A model generated the notes under the pieces. It ran no database searches. It had not been told where the DNA came from and was given only the letters and a program-made list of their open reading frames with translations. DNA of 64,000 nucleotides from the NCBI GenBank assembly GCA_006937955.1, contig SSNP01000038.1:773727-837726 (forward strand), written 5' to 3'. This DNA is from Pachypanchax playfairii. Taxonomy: Eukaryota > Chordata > Actinopteri > Cyprinodontiformes > Aplocheilidae. Both the position numbers and the translations under genes were made by a program. Within the stretch, counting starts at the first letter, position 1; the number at the start of each line of letters is the position of its first letter. Positions 23,301-32,500 of this stretch are shown here, piece after piece.

Positions 23301-25793
23301 TCATGATGCCCGAGAGCCTTTAAAATCACCTGTAATTCTTTGGTGATAAAACAGCAGGTGAAGGACGTAACATGAGTCATATAGTATGAACCTGGCTGAG
23401 GCTGCGACACATAAAGGCAGAAAAACTTCTTGTAGGAAAAGGAGCGCTGGCTAATTACATAATTTCAAATTAGACAGTATTACACCTGTTATTATCAGCA
23501 ACATCTAATCCTCATGGCTGGACACACAAACATTCAGTTCTCTCCTTCTGCCACCAGTTAACTAGGTCAGTGCATTTTCAGCATTTTATAACTCTCGTTA
23601 AAGGTCACTGGATGCACTTAACGAAGCCACATAATGGTAAAACTCTCCTCGCCACAGAAACGCCACCACATTAAGGAAGCCATTGAGAGGGCTATCCAAT
23701 CAGGATGCATTGCACCTGCTTCTGCAGCACACCATGGATCTCAGATCACATCAAGCTGCTAAAAGGCTTTCAGGCTATGTGCAAAGTAGAAACCCATTCG
23801 GCTAGTCCAGAGGCTTTAAAAGGCTGCGTTTGCCAAACCTAATGGCCTCATTATGTTTCCTGTATGATTGCCACGGCAGCTGATGGGAGGCACCTCACGA
23901 CGTATAATCACACGCTTGGCCACTGATCCTGGTTCGCAGTACAAGGGTGCCGACATTATTTGTGTGAGAAGAGGAGTGTGAGGCAGGAAGGAGTGTGTGT
24001 GCAGTGACTCGTACGTTGTTACACTTCAGGGTCAGATTTGATTTAACTTCATTTGAATTTAATTACTTTACTTTTTTTTTACCATCTTTGGTCTCCAAAC
24101 ATAGATATCATGGTGGCACATCTTTTCCACCTTCTTCCTCTTGCTTTGCTGAGTTTGATGGACTGACTCGAGGAACACTGAGCTTTGAGACGTCCATGTC
24201 CCAGAGGCATGTCGCATCTTGACCTTATCTTCTTTTTTTAAAGATAAGTGCGATATGTTGTAATGTTGACGTCCCTTGCCATTTCCTGACCACGAGTGAA
24301 CCGAAGAGTGCGGCCAGGCGATGAGTCCATAATGATGTCAGACCACAGTGGAGTGATAGACCACACAGTCTGCTTCTCTCAGGATCTGTGTGTGTTTCCG
24401 TCTCTGTCCTGCTCATGTGAAATAACAAACATATGATAAGAAACATGCCTGTATGTGCTCTCAGGATCACGCCTCTCTCAGTCAGGTTGAATAGTGTCGT
24501 GTCTGGAGGAGGTTGTCATTGATGGAGACTAATGTTGACACATCGCACCCAAAGACCTGCAGTCAATTAACACATTGTCTAATTAAAGTGATCTACTGGT
24601 TTATCTATGAGAGATTGAAAGCTGCTGTAAAATGAATCCACGCCACATTAACTTTACAATCAGGTCTGCTTCTTTATTTCCATTTGGATTTTAATGGTAA
24701 TAACCTGCTTTAATGTCCCTGCCATTACCAAGCAGATTGTAGAAGCATCTTTCACTGATTGCAGAGGGAGACAGGATAGATGCCTCTGATTTCAGGTTCT
24801 TATTCCCTGGTGTTACTCCTCTTTAGCTGATCCTCTAACTATCCATAATTTCTGACATGGCCTTTGAATAAATTCTCCTTCCACTGGCTGCAAGTCATTT
24901 TTCCCCTTTAGGGATTCCATTCATTCTGCCTTTCAAAGAGAACCATATTAGCTTTCTATCACACATAGTAATTGCCTTTTATTTACCAAGCCACTATTCT
25001 GAGGTGCTTTTAAAAATGTAAAAGTGCAGTAAGAAGTGTTTGTATTGCGCGGTGTGTCTGGCACTAATGTAAGCCCACCTTTGACGATACAAAGTGAGCG
25101 GTCATGGATATCAATGAATTATTAATCCTCAAGCTCTTTTATAGGTGTTTTCTTTGAGGGATGAAGTTGCACAGGCGAAGAAAATACTCTGACTTTTCAT
25201 AATCCTGCTGAAGAAATACCGTATACTCCACATTATATGATGCTAATGATCCTTCTGGTTAGTCACTGAGGAGGTGTCACTATAACAACTCAAACCTGCA
25301 GCATTTCATTCCCACTGAGGGTTCGAAAGGTATTTAATATTTACTGAAATGTTGAAACTAGAGCATAATTCATACCTTTAAAAGGAGAAGTTATGTTTTA
25401 ACATGTTTGTCTTTAGGACGGTGGAGGTGTATCTGACTGCATTTCACTGAAAAGCCTGAAGAAACTTTTAAGATTCAGTTTGTGTTTTTAAGCCCCCGAT
25501 CTGAAAAAATAAAACAAAATAAATAAATAAATAATAGCAAACCTACGGAGCCCCTAAGGGGACACGGGTGAAAAAAATACTAAAATACTCATATTCACAA
25601 GATTCTGTTGTTTTCTCGTGCACACAAGAATGTATCTGGTGCAAATCACATATTTTTTCATGTGCATGGCAAAGTATCCCCCCAGGTTCTAAGTGGAAAC
25701 GTCCCATTTATTTATGTTTATTGCTTTTTCAGAATTTGTTCAATTTATAGATTTAGCTGAAAAACAAAATATTTAAAGTAAAAAAATGGACCA
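20375..25793. other. Intron 1 with possible regulatory blocks
   Basis: No exon or mobile element is recognised. A TG/TA-rich tract lies at 20669-20712. Stretches at about 21720-22030, 23570-23960 and 24800-25160 have even base mixture, few simple repeats and homeodomain-type TAATTA or ATTA cores, so they are candidates for conserved enhancers. The open frames within them (for example 21534-21935) show no domain. Confidence 0.4.
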
Positions 25794-25798
25794 TTTTG

Positions 25799-26223
25799 TG
25801 TCAGGAGTCATGTTCTGTGTATGTCTGATTATTGTTCTGAGTGAGAGTTTTGTTGTTTTTCTTGTCCTCCTGTGTTTCTTGTGTATTTTCTGGTTTGTGT
25901 TTATATTCTGTGCTCCCAGTTCTCCTTGTGTCTCAGCTGTTGCTCGTTTCCATCTCCCTCTCTTCCCCAGGTGTTTTTCATTTGTGTTGATTGCCTTCTT
26001 GTGTTGTGTTAGTTTAAAAAGGGTGTGTCAGTGTTAGTCAAGTGTCGGAGTATTGTCTAGCGTGCCGTGTGTTTCTCCTCCCGAGCCCTCCTTTCATGTA
26101 AGTGTTTTGCTGCTTGTCAGCCCCTTTATTTTGATTAAAATTATTACTTATGAGTTTTGAGTCTCCCGTGTCTCCCTGCACTTTGGGTCCTGCCCCGAGT
26201 CCTCACAGCACCAGAACGTGACA
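25799..26223 (+). repeat. Left LTR
   Basis: 425 bp, TGTCAGGAGTC...CGTGACA. A TATA-like TTTAAAAA lies at 26013-26020. The inferred RNA start (R) is 26044, and ATTAAA at 26134-26139 is the likely poly(A) signal. This divides the LTR into U3 of about 245 bp, a short R, and U5 of about 60 bp. The MFCVCLIIVLSESFVVFL frame inside it is only an open frame in U3. Confidence 0.95.
26013..26044 (+). promoter_or_regulatory. LTR core promoter and inferred RNA start
   Basis: TTTAAAAA begins 31 nt upstream of G26044. That G starts GTCGGAGTATT, the exact complement of the primer-binding site at 26225-26235. Both spacing and complementarity independently point to 26044 as the 5' end of the element RNA. Confidence 0.7.
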
Positions 26224-26224
26224 G

Positions 26225-26235
26225 AATACTCCGAC
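26225..26235 (+). other. Self-priming primer-binding site
   Basis: AATACTCCGAC, one base after the left LTR, is the reverse complement of 26044-26054 in the same LTR. In Tf1 and the sushi group, the first 11 nt of the RNA fold back on the binding site and prime reverse transcription in place of a tRNA. No tRNA-type TGG start is present here. Confidence 0.75.
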
Positions 26236-26502
26236 CAGACTATGGATCCGGCCACAGCAGTTTCTTCTCCTCCCCTCAAGCTCGAGGTCAGTCAGGAGGA
26301 GATTGATCTGCTGGAGGAGAGGTTGGTGAAGATCCTGGGCGCAGCCAGTTCATCTACGGACGTATCGTACATCCGTGCTGCGCTGGAGGTTGCGGAGGAG
26401 CTGCTTCGTAAGAGCCCACTTACAGCCTGGTGTTCACGATATCAGCAGCTCCTCACAGAAGTCATCACCACCAAGGGTAAGGCACTCCTCCAGATGTGGT
26501 CT

Positions 26503-26601
26503 GCATGTGCCGCTGAGCCAGCCCCGTGCCCGTCAGCATGTGCCGCTGAGCCAGCCCCGTGCCCGTCAGCATGTGCCGCTGAGCCAGCCCCGTGCCCGTC
26601 A
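26503..26601 (+). repeat. Array 1: 33-bp unit x3 (11 residues)
   Basis: Three near-identical units starting at 26503, 26536 and 26569, each encoding ACAAEPAPCPS in the element frame. Confidence 0.95.
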
Positions 26602-26691
26602 GCAGGTCTCGCCGAGCCTGAGCTCCTGAGACCTCAGCCGAGCGGTAGACCCCGCCGCCGCAGACGCCGTGGAGGGGCTTCAGCTTCGGGT

Positions 26692-26901
26692 CCTCCATCC
26701 TTCCGAGTCTCCGAGGAGGTCCAGGTGGACGCTCCTCCTCCCTTCCGTGTCTCCGAGGAGGTCCAGGTGGACGCTCCTCCATCCTTCCGAGTCTCCGAGG
26801 AGGTCCAGGTGGACGCTCCTCCATCCTTCCGAGTCTCCGAGGAGGTCCAGGTGGACGCTCCTCCATCCTTCCGAGTCTCCGAGGAGGTCCAGGTGGACGC
26901 T
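26692..26901 (+). repeat. Array 2: 42-bp unit x5 (14 residues)
   Basis: Five units starting at 26692, each encoding PPSFRVSEEVQVDA. The second has Pro for Ser. Differences between units are one to three bases. Confidence 0.95.
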
Positions 26902-26913
26902 CCTCCACCTCCA

Positions 26914-27081
26914 GAGGGTCCCGGTTCCAGCGTTCCAGAGGGTCCCGGTTCCAGCGTTCCAGAGGGTCCCGGTTCCAGCGTTCGAGAGGGTCCCGGTTCC
27001 AGCGTTCGAGAGGGTCCCGGTTCCAGCGTTCGAGAGGGTCCCGGTTCCAGCGTTCGAGAGGGTCCCGGTTCCAGCGTTCGA
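26914..27081 (+). repeat. Array 3: 24-bp unit x7 (8 residues)
   Basis: Seven units encoding EGPGSSVP or EGPGSSVR. The first two carry Pro and the next five Arg, so expansion seems to have run from one end. Confidence 0.95.
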
Positions 27082-27110
27082 GAGGGTCCCGACGCCTCCA
27101 GTTCCACCGA

Positions 27111-27191
27111 GGGTCCCGCCGACTGCTGCCCGCCTGTGGGTCCCGCCGACTGCGGTCCGCCTGTGGGTCCCGCCGACTGCGGTCTGCCGTC
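27111..27191 (+). repeat. Array 4: 27-bp unit x3 (9 residues)
   Basis: Three units encoding VGPADCGPP with small changes, joined directly to array 5. Confidence 0.9.
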
Positions 27192-27195
27192 TCCT

Positions 27196-28123
27196 GGGTT
27201 CGAGGGCGTCGCCGTCCGCGACGGCCCTCCAGCGCTTCCTCCTGGGTCCGAGGACGTCGCCGTCCGCGACGGTCCTCCAACGCCAGGGTCCGAGGACGTC
27301 GCCGTCCGCGACGGTCCTCCAGCGCTTCCTCCTGGGTTCGAGGACGTCGCCGTCCGCGACGGTCCTCCAGCGCCGGGGTCCGAGGGCGTCGCCGTCCGCG
27401 ACGGCCCTCCTGCGCCTCCTCCGGGGTTCGAGGACGTCGCCGTCCGCGACGTGCCTCCAACGCCGGGGTCCGAGGGCGTCGCCGTCCGCGACGGCCCTCC
27501 AGCGCTTCCTCCTGGGTTCGGGGACGTCGCCGTCCGCGACGTGCCTCCAACGCCGGGGTCCGAGGGCGTCGCCATCCGCGACGGCCCTCCAGCGCTTCTT
27601 CCTGGGTTCGGGGACGTCGCCGTCCGCGACGGTCCTCCAACGCCAGGGTCCGAGGACGTCGCCGTCCGCGACGGTCCTCCAGCGTCCTGGGTTCGAGGAC
27701 GTCGCCGTCCGCGACGGTCCTCCAACGCCGGGGTCCGAGGGCGTCGCCGTCCGCGACGGCCCTCCTGCGCCTCCTCCGGGGTTCGAGGACGTCGCCGTCC
27801 GCGACGTGCCTCCAACGCCGGGGTCCGAGGGCGTCGCCGTCCGCGACGGCCCTCCAGCGCTTCCTCCTGGGTTCGGGGACGTCGCCGTCCGCGACGTGCC
27901 TCCAACGCCAGGGTCCGAGGGCGTCGCCGTCCGCGACGGCCCTCCAGCGCTTCTTCCTGGGTTCGGGGACGTCGCCGTCCGCGACGGTCCTCCAACGCCA
28001 GGGTCCGAGGACGTCGCCGTCCGCGACGGCCCTCCAGCTCTTCCTCCTGGGTTCGAGGACGTCGCCGTCCGCGACGGTCCTCCAACGCCAGGGTCCGAGG
28101 ACGTCGCCGTCCGCGACGGTCCT
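27196..28123 (+). repeat. Array 5: 90-bp dimer unit x~10 (16+14 residues)
   Basis: Alternating half-units encode GFEDVAVRDGPPALPP and GSEDVAVRDGPPTP, giving a 30-residue higher-order repeat. The 5-bp deletion that breaks the frame lies in this array at 27684. Several consecutive dimers before and after it are almost identical, so large blocks were duplicated recently. Confidence 0.95.
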
Positions 28124-28208
28124 CCAGAATCATCAGCTCCAGCTCCAGTGCCAGAATCATCAGCTCCAGTGCCAGAATCATCAGCGCCAGTGCCAGACTC
28201 ATCAGCTC
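28124..28208 (+). repeat. Array 6: 21-bp unit x4 (7 residues)
   Basis: About four imperfect units encoding PESSAPV, separating the acidic-basic array 5 from the Arg-rich array 7. Confidence 0.85.
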
Positions 28209-28303
28209 CTGATCCACCGGTTTCAGTGCCCATCGCCTCAGCCTCCAGCCATCCCAGACCTCCCAGACCTTCTAGACCTCCACCATCCAGCATCAGCAGT
28301 AGC

Positions 28304-28483
28304 GGCCGCACTCCAGACGCCAGGCGCCTCTTCGCTCCGCGGCTCCCAGGCCGCACTCCAGGCGCGCTGCGCCTCCACGCTCCGCGGCTCCCAGGCCGCA
28401 CTCCAGGCGCGCTGCGCCTCCACGCTCCGCGGCTCCCAGGCCGCACTCCAGGCGCGCTGCGCCTCAACGCTCCGCGGCGCTCA
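28304..28483 (+). repeat. Array 7: 45-bp unit x4 (15 residues)
   Basis: Four units starting at 28304, 28349, 28394 and 28439 encode GRTPGALRLHAPRLP and variants. Confidence 0.93.
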
Positions 28484-28513
28484 GGCCGCATCCTCGACCT
28501 TCGGCGCCAGTCT

Positions 28514-28803
28514 TCGCGGCCTCCGGGCCGTCCTCCGGACTTTCTGAGCCTCTCTTCGCGGCCTCCGGGCCGCCCCCCAGACTTTGTGAGTCTCTGCTCG
28601 TGGCCTCCAGGCTGCCCTCCGGGCCGCCCCCCAGACATTCTGAGTCTCTCCTCGTGGCCTCCAGGCTGCCCTCCGGGCCGCCCCCCAGACATTCTGAGTC
28701 TCTCCTCGTGGCCTCCAGGCTGCCCTCCGGGCCGCCCCCCCGACATTCTGAGTCTCTCCTCGTGGCCTCCAGGCTGCCCTCCGGGCCGCCCCCCAGACTT
28801 TCT
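28514..28803 (+). repeat. Array 8: 42/54-bp units (14/18 residues)
   Basis: Two shorter units (RPPGRPPDFLSLSS type) are followed by three full and one partial 54-bp units from 28604, encoding WPPGCPPGRPPDILSLSS. The longer unit contains an added four-residue block. Confidence 0.92.
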
Positions 28804-28837
28804 GTGCTCTCTTGTTTTTCCTAGTGGCGCTTTTTGA

Positions 28838-28985
28838 GTTAAATGTTGTGAAGTTCTGAGTGGTTTTTTCTGTGCCCTTGGGTTTTTTTTGTTTTTTCCC
28901 TCCTCCGGGTCCCCCACCTCCCGCCCTTCTGAGTTTCAGGATGTCTCTTTTGTTGTTTTCAGGGGCCGTCCAGGGGCCGTCCCTT
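28838..28985 (+). other. 3' untranslated part of the LTR element
   Basis: A T-rich then C-rich tract followed by a duplicated GGGGCCGTCC (28962-28981) before the purine tract. A GC-rich lead-in of this kind is common before the purine tract of fish Ty3-type elements. No reading frame continues. Confidence 0.6.
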
Positions 28986-28996
28986 GAAGGGGGGGG
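28986..28996 (+). other. Polypurine tract
   Basis: GAAGGGGGGGG followed by TAA and the TG of the right LTR. This is the expected primer for plus-strand DNA synthesis. Confidence 0.9.
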
Positions 28997-28999
28997 TAA

Positions 29000-29424
29000 T
29001 GTCAGGAGTCATGTTCTGTGTATGTCTGATTATTGTTCTGAGTGAGAGTTTTGTTGTTTTTCTTGTCCTCCTGTGTTTCTTGTGTATTTTCTGGTTTGTG
29101 TTTATATTCTGTGCTCCCAGTTCTCCTTGTGTCTCAGCTGTTGCTCGTTTCCATCTCCCTCTCTTCCCCAGGTGTTTTTCATTTGTGTTGATTGCCTTCT
29201 TGTGTTGTGTTAGTTTAAAAAGGGTGTGTCAGTGTTAGTCAAGTGTCGGAGTATTGTCTAGCGTGCCGTGTGTTTCTCCTCCCGAGCCCTCCTTTCATGT
29301 AAGTGTTTTGCTGCTTGTCAGCCCCTTTATTTTGATTAAAATTATTACTTATGAGTTTTGAGTCTCCCGTGTCTCCCTGCACTTTGGGTCCTGCCCCGAG
29401 TCCTCACAGCACCAGAACGTGACA
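29000..29424 (+). repeat. Right LTR
   Basis: Same 425 bp as the left LTR, with no difference found on reading the two side by side. It supplies the poly(A) signal (ATTAAA at 29335-29340). It could also act as a promoter reading into the intron from about 29245. Confidence 0.95.
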
Positions 29425-29490
29425 TTTTGTGCATCATGTTAACATGGAACTCACTTTAAACCCTGAAAAAAAACAACCAGGTACAGAACA

Positions 29491-29525
29491 TGGATGGATG
29501 GATGGATGGATGGATGGAGGGATGG

Positions 29526-29555
<30 letters not shown>
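29491..29555. repeat. (GGAT)n microsatellite
   Basis: A 65-bp GGAT array with two variant units (GGAG, GGAC), 66 bp after the LTR element. Not part of it. Confidence 0.97.
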
Positions 29556-29556
<1 letters not shown>

Positions 29557-32500
29557 AACTTTGGCTTGCTGTTGTTAGTCCACCTGGTTCAGGAGTTGAG
29601 AACAGTGTGGAGTAAAAGGTTTATACATTACAACACTAATACATAATAAGTCATTAGTGTTAAAAACAAATGAAAGTTTGTATTAAATTAAGTTTTTTTT
29701 CTTTGAATACCTTGTGAAGTTCCTCCTCATGGTGAGCAGAGTGACGACATGCAGCATCAGGAGAAACATCTCAAGCTAAACCAACAAATGTAGCGGTACC
29801 AGGAGCATGAGACAATCTGAAACTGAGCTGAACAGAACCAGGAAAATAAACACCGGAGAGGACATCTGCTGAATGACAGACAGGTGAGCTGATTAAAAAG
29901 GAAACACAGGTGTGTGTTGAGCTTAGAAAAAAAACACTGAGAAGAACAGAACAGAAAAACATGCAGCAAATAACTAGAAATACGATGACACGGAACAAGA
30001 ATAATACAATCAAAGACTTTGGTATTTGTTCTTGTTTATATGTGTATAAATGTTTATTATTTACTCCTACAATAGAAAATACTTTCAAACATTTTTCTAA
30101 GCATTTTATTCTTTAGCACAATTGGAAATGTTAAAAGGTTAAAAAAGAACAGAAGAATTTAAAATGGATTTGAAGAAGAATAATCAGCGATGAGAATCAG
30201 ACCACTGACACAAAGCTCTGATATGAGACTGCAGCTCTGAAACCTCAGCTGTTTAAAAAGCAAAAACAAAACGGTTTATGCCATTAAGTACTTGGATTAT
30301 TCTCTTCTTCTTACATTTTAAAACAGAAGCTTTCAAAATGTGCTAGAGTTCAAATTAAAAGCCCACCTTCAGTGTTTTTAACCTAAAGAAAAGAAAAACC
30401 CCTAAAATCAGAACATTGTTCACGTGTTCCTCTCACTCACATTCCTGACCTCATTTATTTGTGTGTATTTGAATTACATGAACTCAGAATGATGTGATAA
30501 CAAATTATACAACAGAATAATCTGTTCTTTCCTGAATGATGTTAGACGACCAGCTCTGGTTTCTATTTTATTCAGTTTACTCGTTTATCTGCTCGTTCTA
30601 GTTGGTTTTCTTGCCTCACCTGTTCTCCATCCTGGTTTCATTGTTCCTTGTTACATCTTCCTGGTGTGATTTGTTACAGTTCCTGTTTAGATTTATTACT
30701 TTTCCTTTCTGTTGGATTCAGTTTGGACTTTAGACTTCCTCTGTTCACAGTAAGATAATAACAAGATTTTTATTTTACTTGCATTTTATCTGTTTTTTTC
30801 CATCTTGACCTGCGTTTGGATTCTTGCAACAGAGAAACTAACTACATTAAGATTATATATCTGCTGATTATTAAAGAAAATGACCAGAACCAAACCACAC
30901 TGAGATTCAAATGAAGGTTGAAATCTCTTATTACAGAACAAATGTCCTCTGAATGGTATTTAGCTTATTTTTGTGGTTTAGTTAATTGTCTTCAAAGACT
31001 CCTTAAGTGCTGACACCTGGGTTGAATAAACTGCTTCCACCTGTTGTTGTGTTCAGGCTTTAAATCAGAGGACAGAGTCTGCTGCATCCTGCTGTTAGTA
31101 AACCATCACTCTAATGAAAAGTGTTGACACTGATTCCCATGTGACGAGTATCCCTGCAGAGTTTTCTCATATTTGTCTCCGTGTCAATACAAACTGTCAG
31201 AACTGCATGTTTTGACCTGTTTTACCTCTAATGGATGTGAGCTGCTTCAGTATCAACATAAAAAACCAGTGAACAGGATGAATTTTCAGCTTCAGCTTGT
31301 TTTCCTGATACAAAAAGCATCTAAGCTGTGTAGAGCATGAAATCTTTAGTCCTTACTCATCTCCCCTGTGGGTCATTTGTTTTCAGCTGCAACGCAGAAG
31401 TAAAAATATGAAACTGCATCTGAAACCTGCTGTAAATGGATATAATCATACAGAACTAACTCATAATGAGAAAGAAAGAGCTGACACCTCCTCTGCTTTA
31501 TTGCAGCCTCTACAACTAAATAATTTGTCTTGCAGCTGTAACAGAGTTGTCCCCAAGCGGCCACGCTTCGGCCTGCAACGCTATTTTCCTATTTCCTCAA
31601 TTTGTTTGCGCTTGATTCACAACATCTTCAGTTAAGGTTCTACAAGCAGTAATGTTGAGTAATGAGTAGTAACATACAAGCAACTAAATAAATAGCCTTA
31701 GTCTGACACTTCTTACAAGCTCCAACTTGCAGATCTGGTTTTTTCCTGCATCAACAGCTCCGTGATTTTCTGCAGAGTGGCTCGTTATGCTGAGAGCAGC
31801 ACATAAAAGGCAGTATGCTCTTCTTTTTATGTAACATTTTATCTGCTTTGTTGTAGTTGTGATGAAAGAAATAAGGCTCTTTAATATTCTTGTATAATTT
31901 TCCCCCTTTTAAGGACAGTATTGAAACCATAGCTGCCTCAACACAGAGCTTCTTACTACCAATAATTCTTAGTGAAGGTTTCCTGAGTGCTGCCCCAGTC
32001 CCGTCATACAGAGACTGATTGTGGGCCTTTACAATCAGTTGTGCTCTGTATTATTCCGGGTGTGTTATAGACGTCCACACTGCAATGAAAAGAAACCAAG
32101 TAACAGCTTTTAGTCAACCAAAGACTTTTGATGTTAAGAATAGATTTAATAATCATGTCAAATTAACCAGCTGCATCCGGTTTCACCAACACTCAAACAT
32201 GACAGAATCACATTCAGACAAAGTTCTAATAAATTCCTTCACATTTTGGTTTGAACTTGATTATGTCACATTTTACTGACTGAATCAAACTCATCAACAG
32301 GATTATAAGATGAAGGTTAATAGTCTGTATCAGGTTCGGTTCTGGATTTTAACTGGACCGTATCAACACTTTGTTTCTTTTCTTTCAGTCATTTTGTTTG
32401 GGGTTGTTGTCCTGATTCATCACCCTGTTGGTCCAAGCTTCAGACAAATGGACTCACCAATAATCCCCATTTTAAACTGTGTTATATTGTTGCATCATCG

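Larger units (their letters stand above)
26242..28837 (+). pseudogene. Repeat-rich protein of the LTR element, one frameshift
   Basis: The frame opens at ATG 26242, 19 nt after the left LTR. About 85 non-repetitive residues follow (MDPATAVSSPPL..., then a charged helical part with EEIDLLEERLVKIL and ALEVAEELLRK), in the position of a Gag start. No CCHC knuckle is seen. The rest consists of eight consecutive tandem arrays rich in Pro, Arg, Ser, Gly and Val. At 27684/27685 five bases (CTTCC in sister units) are missing, and the repeats carry on in the next frame to a TGA at 28835-28837. In the original frame, translation instead ends near 28212 with Arg-rich residues. I do not recognise the protein. 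It could be a diverged structural protein or a captured passenger gene. Confidence 0.65.
25799..29424 (+). mobile_element. Non-autonomous LTR retrotransposon, complete
   Basis: A 3626-bp element is bounded by 425-bp direct repeats (25799-26223 and 29000-29424) that look identical base for base and carry TGTCA...TGACA ends. TTTTG precedes it (25794-25798) and follows it (29425-29429), giving the 5-bp target duplication usual for Ty1 and Ty3 types. A primer-binding site and a purine tract sit just inside the LTRs. The 2.8-kb interior encodes a repeat-rich protein and contains no protease, reverse transcriptase, RNase H or integrase, so movement must depend on enzymes from another element. The layout fits the Tf1/sushi group of Ty3-type elements. 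The matching LTRs imply a recent insertion into the SorCS intron, in the sense direction. Confidence 0.95.

Noticed and set aside
25786..26037. Two near-identical 83-84 residue hydrophobic frames (also 28984-29238) as small membrane proteins
   Set aside because: They are the same stretch of U3 in the two LTRs. The N-termini differ because the start codons lie in flanking sequence.
26465..28917. Long minus-strand open frames (up to 745 residues) across the LTR element
   Set aside because: They mirror the plus-strand arrays. Periods divisible by three and GC-rich units without stop complements keep antisense frames open. They start inside repeats and have no promoter or domain.
30575..30850. 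LTR-like sequence (+), and similar stretches at 29735-29965 (-) and 57640-57990 (+)
   Set aside because: The wording resembles fish LTR U3/R regions, but I found no TG...CA ends, duplication or partner, so boundaries cannot be defended.
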